Of a stretch of DNA of 10,814 bases, positions 6,920-10,814 are shown one piece after another. The translations under genes and the position numbers were made by a program. This stretch comes from an uncultured Clostridia bacterium. Lineage in GTDB: Bacteria > Bacillota > Clostridia > Oscillospirales > Acutalibacteraceae. The notes below the pieces were generated by a model, which made no database searches, was not told the origin of the DNA, and was given only the letters and a program-made list of their open reading frames with translations. The stretch's first letter is position 1; the number at the start of each line of letters is the position of its first letter. The stretch is taken from positions 1 to 10,814 of the forward strand of contig CAMVNL010000037.1 in assembly GCA_947168785.1 (NCBI GenBank), read 5' to 3'.

Positions 6920-8791
6920 ATGGACTATTTTTGCGGACATTACGACGTGGCGGTGATCGGGGCCGGGCACGCGGGGATCGAGGCGGCGCTGGCCGCTTCC
7001 CGCCTTGGCTGCCGCACGGTGTGCTTCACCATCAATCTGGACTGGATCGGCAACATGCCCTGCAACCCCTCTATCGGCGGCACGTCAAAGGGCCATCTGG
7101 TGCGGGAGATCGACGCGCTGGGCGGCGAAATGGGCAAGGCGGCGGACGCCAACGCCCTGCAGTGCCGGATGCTGAACCTGGGCAAGGGCCCGGCGGTCCA
7201 CTCTCCCCGGGCGCAGATCGACCGCCGGGAATACAGCAAGTACATGAAGCACGTGATGGAACAGCAGGAGGGGCTGGACCTGCACCAGGGCGAGGTTGTC
7301 GGCCTGCGGAAAACGGGCGATGCGTGGGAGCTGAAGACGAAGCTGGACTGCGTGTTTACCGCCGCCTGCGTGGTGCTTGCCACCGGCACCTTCCTTGACG
7401 GAAAGATTTATGTGGGCGACAAGTGTTTTTCCGGCGGGCCGGACGGCATGTTCCCTTCCGTTGGCCTTTCCGACGCGCTGAAGGAGACCGGCGTGCCCCT
7501 GCGCCGCTTCAAGACCGGCACCCCCAGCCGGGTCAACCGCCGCAGCGTGGATTTCAGCGAGCTGGAGCCCCAGTATGGCGACGAGCGGGTGGTGCCTTTT
7601 TCTTTCTCCACCGAGACCCCGCCGGAAAACCGGCTGGAATGCTACGTCACCTATACGAACGACGAGACAAAACGGATTATTATGGATAATCTGGAAAGGT
7701 CTCCCCTCTTTGGCGGCAAGATCGAGGGCGTGGGCCCCCGGTACTGCCCCAGCATTGAGGACAAGATGGTGCGGTTTGCCGACAAGGAGCGCCATCAGAT
7801 CTTCATTGAGCCCTGCGGGTTGGAGACGGAAGAGCTCTATTTGCAGGGGCTGTCCTCTTCCCTGCCCGTGGACGTGCAGGAGGGGTTCATTCACACCATC
7901 AAGGGGTTGGAGCACGCCCATGTGATGCGCAATGCCTACGCCATTGAATACGACTGCGTGGACCCGCTGGTGCTGAAGCCTACCCTTGAGTTCAACGAAA
8001 TGGAGGGACTTTTCGGCGCGGGGCAGTTCAACGGCTCCAGCGGCTACGAGGAGGCGGCGGCCCAGGGGCTGATCGCCGGGATCAATGCCGCGTTGAAGGC
8101 GCAGGGCAAGCCGCCCTTTGTGCTCTCCCGGTCCAGCTCTTACATTGGCACACTGATCGACGACCTGGTGACAAAGGGCTGCAACGAGCCCTATCGCATG
8201 ATGACCTCCCGCTCTGAATATCGGCTGGTGCTGCGCCAGGACAACGCAGATATCCGTCTGATGCGCTATGGCTATGAACTGGGCCTTGTCGGCGAGGAAA
8301 CCTATCAAAAACTGCAGCGTAAGCTGGAACTGATCGAACAGGAAAAGCAGCGGGTGGAATCGACCTTTTTCGCGCCCAGTGAGGAGCTGAACCGGGCGAT
8401 TGTTTCACGTGAAACATCTCCCCTGACCACCGGCTGCAAGCTGGCGGATCTGATCCGTCGTCCCCAGCTGGACTATAAAGTGCTGACGCCCTTCGACAAA
8501 AACCGACCCGACTACCCTGCCGACGTGTTTGAGCAGGTGGAGATCGACCTGAAATATGAGGGCTACATCAAACGGCAGCAGGCGCAGATCAACGAGATGA
8601 ACCGGTTGGAGGAAAAGCTTCTGCCGGAAGACGTCGACTATCATGAGATCATCAACCTGCGGACGGAGGCGGTGGAAAAGCTGTCGAAGATCCGTCCCCG
8701 CAGCATCGGGCAGGCCTCCCGCATTTCCGGCGTCAGCCCGGCGGATATCTCCGTGTTGCTGATTTGGCTGGCCAAAAATCATTTAGGGTAA
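6920..8791 (+). CDS. mnmG: tRNA uridine-5-carboxymethylaminomethyl modification enzyme MnmG
   Basis: MnmG is the FAD-dependent partner of MnmE in wobble-uridine modification. The 623-residue length is normal. Visible signatures are the FAD dinucleotide fold VIGAGHAGIEAA (GxGxxG at 14-19), CNPSIGG with Cys48, GPAVHSPRAQIDRREY (about 90-105), YCPSIEDK with Cys276, and QFNGSSGYEEAAAQG (about 369-383). The C-terminal tRNA-binding part contains GYIKRQQ and RPRSIGQASRISGVSP. The two cysteines correspond to those conserved in the family. A weak AAGG lies 8 nt before the ATG. A perfect parS site is embedded in codons for about residues 494-499, where the frame reads VSRET. The rsmG gene starts 7 bp after the stop. 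Its strand is opposite to mnmE. Confidence 0.98.
   Translation: MDYFCGHYDVAVIGAGHAGIEAALAASRLGCRTVCFTINLDWIGNMPCNPSIGGTSKGHLVREIDALGGEMGKAADANALQCRMLNLGKGPAVHSPRAQIDRREYSKYMKHVMEQQEGLDLHQGEVVGLRKTGDAWELKTKLDCVFTAACVVLATGTFLDGKIYVGDKCFSGGPDGMFPSVGLSDALKETGVPLRRFKTGTPSRVNRRSVDFSELEPQYGDERVVPFSFSTETPPENRLECYVTYTNDETKRIIMDNLERSPLFGGKIEGVGPRYCPSIEDKMVRFADKERHQIFIEPCGLETEELYLQGLSSSLPVDVQEGFIHTIKGLEHAHVMRNAYAIEYDCVDPLVLKPTLEFNEMEGLFGAGQFNGSSGYEEAAAQGLIAGINAALKAQGKPPFVLSRSSSYIGTLIDDLVTKGCNEPYRMMTSRSEYRLVLRQDNADIRLMRYGYELGLVGEETYQKLQRKLELIEQEKQRVESTFFAPSEELNRAIVSRETSPLTTGCKLADLIRRPQLDYKVLTPFDKNRPDYPADVFEQVEIDLKYEGYIKRQQAQINEMNRLEEKLLPEDVDYHEIINLRTEAVEKLSKIRPRSIGQASRISGVSPADISVLLIWLAKNHLG
8401..8416. 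promoter_or_regulatory. parS centromere-like site inside mnmG
   Basis: TGTTTCACGTGAAACA is a perfect 16-bp palindrome, identical to the Bacillus parS consensus bound by ParB/Spo0J. It lies within the mnmG coding sequence. A second copy occurs 2145 bp to the right, which makes chance very unlikely. Confidence 0.93.
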
Positions 8792-8798
8792 AAACGGT

Positions 8799-9512
8799 AT
8801 GTTTATATCAAAGGAACTGCTGACCGCAGGATGTGAGAACATCGGTCTGACACTGGACGATGAAGCGATCGACCGGTTTGATTCCTACGCGCGCCTGCTG
8901 GTGGATTATAATGAAAAAGTAAACCTGACCGCCATCACCGCGCCGGATGAAATTGTCAACAAGCATTTTGTGGACAGCTTGTTTCTGGCAAAGTATGTGA
9001 CGCTTCAGGATGGAACAAGGCTCTGTGACGTGGGAACCGGTGCGGGATTTCCCGGCGCCGCGCTGCTGACGGCGTTTCCAAAACTGCGGGTGACGCTGTT
9101 TGACTCCGTCAATAAAAAACTGGAATTCATCCGCGGGCTTGTGATGGAACTTGGGTTAGAGGCTGAGATCGTGACGGTTCGGGCGGAGGAAGCGGGAAAG
9201 AACCCCGCATACCGTGAAGTCTTTGACGTGGCGACGGCCCGGGCGGTGGCGCAGCTGAACGTGCTGTCGGAATTCTGCGTACCGCTGGTAAAGATAGGAG
9301 GAGTTTTCGCTCCGATGAAAGCGCCGCTCTCAGAAGAAGAACGGAAGCGAGGCGTTGGAGCGGCGGCCAATCTCGGCGCCAAGCTGGAACGGGACGAGTC
9401 ATACTCGATTGCGGACGGATCGGAAAGGGAAGTGCTGATTTTCAGAAAAAAATCCGCCACGGCAGGGAAGTATCCCCGTCCCTTCGCCCAGATCTCCAAA
9501 AAACCACTGTAA
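8799..9512 (+). CDS. rsmG: 16S rRNA (guanine-N7) methyltransferase RsmG
   Basis: RsmG (GidB) uses SAM to methylate N7 of a guanine in the 530 loop of 16S rRNA (G527 in E. coli numbering). The 237-residue length is typical. Seen motifs are NLTAIT (42-47) followed by the HFVDSL segment, the SAM loop LCDVGTGAGFPG (75-86), the strand-2 acidic residue in LFDSVNKK (100-107), and TARAV (146-150) leading to GGVFAPMKA. A basic C-terminal tail, KYPRPFAQISKKPL, closely fits the family ending. The gene starts 7 bp after mnmG, with its likely ribosome-binding site (AGGG) overlapping the mnmG stop region, so translation is probably coupled. Loss of this enzyme is known to give low-level streptomycin resistance in other bacteria. 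Confidence 0.97.
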   Translation: MFISKELLTAGCENIGLTLDDEAIDRFDSYARLLVDYNEKVNLTAITAPDEIVNKHFVDSLFLAKYVTLQDGTRLCDVGTGAGFPGAALLTAFPKLRVTLFDSVNKKLEFIRGLVMELGLEAEIVTVRAEEAGKNPAYREVFDVATARAVAQLNVLSEFCVPLVKIGGVFAPMKAPLSEEERKRGVGAAANLGAKLERDESYSIADGSEREVLIFRKKSATAGKYPRPFAQISKKPL

Positions 9513-9527
9513 AGCGGGAGAAAACAA

Positions 9528-9639
9528 TTGAATCAGACAGCGCCAAGTGACAGATTTCGCGCCGTGTTTGTGGTATTCTGTGTTCAGAGGGCAAGAGACA
9601 AGCCCCGCACAGAATACCATTATTATTTGCGTTGAATCA
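9528..9639 (+). repeat. Apparent 104-bp insertion flanked by TTGAATCA direct repeats
   Basis: TTGAATCA occurs at 9528-9535 and again at 9632-9639. The left copy sits 7 nt after GGGAG (9516-9520), an ideal spacing for a start codon, and 15 nt after the rsmG stop. The right copy is the apparent start of the ParB-like frame. Removing one repeat plus the 96 bp between them would join the Shine-Dalgarno to the frame with tight operon spacing. As it stands, TTG at 9528 opens a 35-codon frame whose TGA (9633-9635) overlaps the TTG of the next gene. The ends of the insert are not inverted repeats, so its nature is unknown. Confidence 0.5.
9571..9619 (+). other. Nested RNA hairpin ahead of the parB-like gene
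   Basis: A perfect 12-bp inverted repeat (9571-9582, TGGTATTCTGTG, with 9608-9619) encloses a smaller GGGC/GCCC stem (9589-9592 with 9602-9605). It is followed by TTATTATTTG. It ends 12 nt before the putative TTG start and could attenuate transcription or block ribosome access. It lies wholly within the apparent insertion. Confidence 0.6.
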
Positions 9640-10438
9640 AGCATTTGCGGAGATGAAGAATTATTACCAATCGGCAGGGGAGATCGTATTGCTGCCGAAG
9701 GATGCGATCCGGTCCAATCCGTTTCGGGAAAATGCCGCCTATGGACAATCGGAACTGGAAGAGTTGAGCGACTCGATTCAAATGAACGGTCTGCTTGAAC
9801 CCCTGAACGTCAGATTTGAAACGGAGGAAACCTTTCGGATCGTCTCGGGAGAGCGGCGGTTCCGGGCAGCGGTCATGGCCGGCATGACGGAGATCCCCTG
9901 TATTATCGTCGGCGGAGAGACGGGGCAGATCGTTTCCCTCTATCCATTGATCGTTCATTTGCAGCAGAGAAAGCTGCATTATCTGGACGAGGCGGTCTGT
10001 ATCCGCGATTTGCTGGACGGGGAGTGTTTCACCATCACGTCCCTGGCGCAGGCGCTGTCTAAATCGGCGGTCTATCTGGCGGAAAAGCTGAAGCTGCTGA
10101 CGCTGTCCGATCACATCAGGTCAGAGGTCAGACGCAGCGGATTATCGGAAGACTATGCGCACGTGCTGCTGCAGGCGGAAGAATCTCAGCGGGAAAGCCT
10201 TTTGAAAAGGATCCTTGACGAGGAGTTGAGCGTCAGGGAGGCGGAACAGGCGCTGTATCGGCTGAACGGAAGACAGGGTGGCAGCAAGGTGATGATCTTC
10301 AAGGACCTGACGGTATTTATCAATACGGTGGAGCATGCGGTAGAAACCATGCGCAGCTCCGGCGTGCGCGCGGAAATGGAGCGGACTGATACAGAAGATT
10401 ACATAGAATATAACGTCAGGATCAGCAAAACAGGATAA
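9632..10438 (+). CDS. ParB/Noc-family DNA-binding protein
   Basis: The 268-residue protein lies between rsmG and parA, the place noc occupies in Bacillus subtilis. The N-terminal ParB domain shows LPKDAIRSNPF (21-31), GLLEPLNVRF (53-62) and the phosphate-contact motif GERRFRA (73-79). The usual ENxxR motif is replaced: the aligned segment reads LIVHLQQRK (106-114), with Val108-His109 for Glu-Asn and Gln112 at the Arg position. A helix-turn-helix (about 134-155) and a C-terminal segment (about 215-268) follow. The N-terminus lacks an obvious Noc-type membrane-targeting helix, so Noc and a second ParB paralogue are both open. The start is uncertain: TTG at 9632 has no adjacent Shine-Dalgarno and overlaps an upstream stop as TTGA; ATG at 9653 is the alternative. 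A terminator follows. Confidence 0.88.
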   Translation: MNQAFAEMKNYYQSAGEIVLLPKDAIRSNPFRENAAYGQSELEELSDSIQMNGLLEPLNVRFETEETFRIVSGERRFRAAVMAGMTEIPCIIVGGETGQIVSLYPLIVHLQQRKLHYLDEAVCIRDLLDGECFTITSLAQALSKSAVYLAEKLKLLTLSDHIRSEVRRSGLSEDYAHVLLQAEESQRESLLKRILDEELSVREAEQALYRLNGRQGGSKVMIFKDLTVFINTVEHAVETMRSSGVRAEMERTDTEDYIEYNVRISKTG

Positions 10439-10439
10439 C

Positions 10440-10453
10440 AGAGCGAAAGCTCT
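10440..10453 (+). other. Small GAAA-loop hairpin just after the parB-like stop
   Basis: AGAGC-GAAA-GCTCT forms a 5-bp stem with a stable tetraloop one base after the stop codon, followed by TTATCAT. It is too short to be a convincing terminator alone. It may protect the 3' end or slow polymerase before the main terminator. Confidence 0.35.
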
Positions 10454-10494
10454 TTATCATATAGCCCATATCTTTCTCTTTCACACCCCACATC

Positions 10495-10539
10495 AAAAGC
10501 AGGCAGACGGTTCGGCAACGGATCGTCTGTCTGCTTTTT
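10495..10539 (+). terminator. Rho-independent terminator of the mnmG operon
   Basis: A 15-bp stem with one G:U pair (10495-10509 with 10524-10538) closes a loop of about 14 nt and ends in TTTTT. It separates the parB-like gene from parA, so parA should have its own promoter. Confidence 0.88.
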
Positions 10540-10544
10540 GCCAA

Positions 10545-10571
10545 TTGTTTCACGTGAAACAATGTTATACT
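10545..10571 (+). promoter_or_regulatory. Putative parA promoter overlapping parS
   Basis: TATACT at 10566-10571 is a good -10 box about 33 nt before the start codon. The -35 region is weak: TTGTTT (10545-10550) gives a 15-bp spacer, shorter than ideal. Both the -35 box and the spacer lie within parS, so bound ParB would be expected to affect this promoter. Confidence 0.5.
10546..10561. promoter_or_regulatory. parS site upstream of parA
   Basis: This is a second perfect TGTTTCACGTGAAACA, extending to a 20-bp palindrome (10544-10563). It lies between the terminator and the putative -10 box of parA, 43 bp before the parA start codon. Confidence 0.95.
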
Positions 10572-10604
10572 AACTCTTAATGAAAAGAGAAAGGGGAGCC
10601 GGGT

Positions 10605-10814
10605 ATGGCAAAAACCGTAGCGATCCTCAACCAGAAGGGCGGCGTGGGGAAAACCACCACCGCGGTCAATCTGACGGCGTGCATCGGCGCGGAAGACAAA
10701 AAGGTTCTTTTGATAGATATTGACCCCCAGGGGAATTCCACCAGCGGCTTTGGCATAGATAAGAGAAAGACGGAGGTATCTTCTTATGAGGTGCTGACCG
10801 GCGTCAGAACGGCA
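10605..10814 (+). CDS. parA: Chromosome-partitioning ATPase ParA (Soj), N-terminal part
   Basis: The 70 codons before the window edge give an unmistakable ParA/Soj start. The deviant Walker A motif KGGVGKTT (11-18) has the signature Lys11 as well as Lys16. The strand-2 segment is VLLIDIDPQGN, whose DPQGN is typical of chromosomal ParA. ParA is a cytoplasmic, nucleoid-binding ATPase that forms gradients used by ParB-parS complexes for origin segregation. In Bacillus, Soj also controls DnaA. AAAGGGGAG sits about 8 nt before the ATG. The gene follows a terminator and a parS site, so it starts its own transcript. The canonical parB (spo0J) is expected directly downstream, outside the window. Confidence 0.97.
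   Translation, partial: MAKTVAILNQKGGVGKTTTAVNLTACIGAEDKKVLLIDIDPQGNSTSGFGIDKRKTEVSSYEVLTGVRTA

Noticed and set aside
7085..8308. 407-codon minus-strand frame opposite mnmG
   Set aside because: mnmG on the plus strand carries all family signatures. The antisense frame stays open because of GC-rich codon bias.
9547..9798. 83-codon plus-strand frame starting before the parB-like gene
   Set aside because: It overlaps the parB-like gene in another frame, and its product has no family character.
10150..10165. CACGTG core within the parB-like gene as a third parS
   Set aside because: Only the central six bases match; the outer TGTTT and AAACA arms are missing.

Overview
This window looks like the origin-proximal part of a chromosome from a fairly GC-rich member of the Bacillota, most likely of the Clostridia (Oscillospirales-like). 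That is inferred from gene content and protein style, not from a database search. The right half carries the Bacillota block mnmG - rsmG - parB/noc-like - parA. Two perfect 16-bp parS sites lie in or next to it, which places the window in the centromere-like, origin-near domain.

Layout, left to right. (1) Positions 1-3335, minus strand: a two-gene unit. A secreted, C-terminally anchored SGNH/GDSL hydrolase is followed after 17 bp by an alpha-D-phosphohexomutase that runs off the left edge. A near-consensus promoter at 3447-3475 drives it. (2) Positions 3400-4010: a long gene-free stretch. Its first half is very AT-rich and ends in three small hairpins and three DnaA-box-like TTATCAACA sequences, making it a candidate replication origin. 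Its second half (about 3735-3990) is GC-rich and unexplained. (3) Positions 4011-4515: a 92-residue tail-anchored protein of unknown function, a terminator, and a 140-bp element whose 27-bp ends are perfect inverted repeats, each of which is itself a hairpin (REPIN- or MITE-like). (4) Positions 4581-6781, minus strand: mnmE, preceded by a class I SAM methyltransferase gene in the same apparent operon. (5) Positions 6782-6919: a divergent promoter region with two good sigma-A-type promoters back to back. (6) Positions 6920-10438, plus strand: mnmG, rsmG and a ParB/Noc-family gene, then a strong terminator. (7) Positions 10540-10814: parS, a promoter overlapping it, and the start of parA.

MnmE and MnmG are partners in 5-carboxymethylaminomethyl modification of tRNA wobble uridine, and RsmG methylates 16S rRNA. 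The ParB-like protein, ParA and parS belong to chromosome segregation. The canonical ParB gene is expected just beyond the right edge.

The most noteworthy points are: the two parS sites, one inside the mnmG coding sequence and one across the putative parA promoter; the candidate oriC far from any visible dnaA; the nested-palindrome element before mnmE; an apparent 104-bp insertion flanked by an 8-bp direct repeat that separates the ParB-like gene from its likely Shine-Dalgarno, with a TTGA stop/start overlap that may rescue translation; and loss of the ENxxR nucleotide-contact motif in that ParB-like protein. I found no tRNA, rRNA, CRISPR array or transposase gene.
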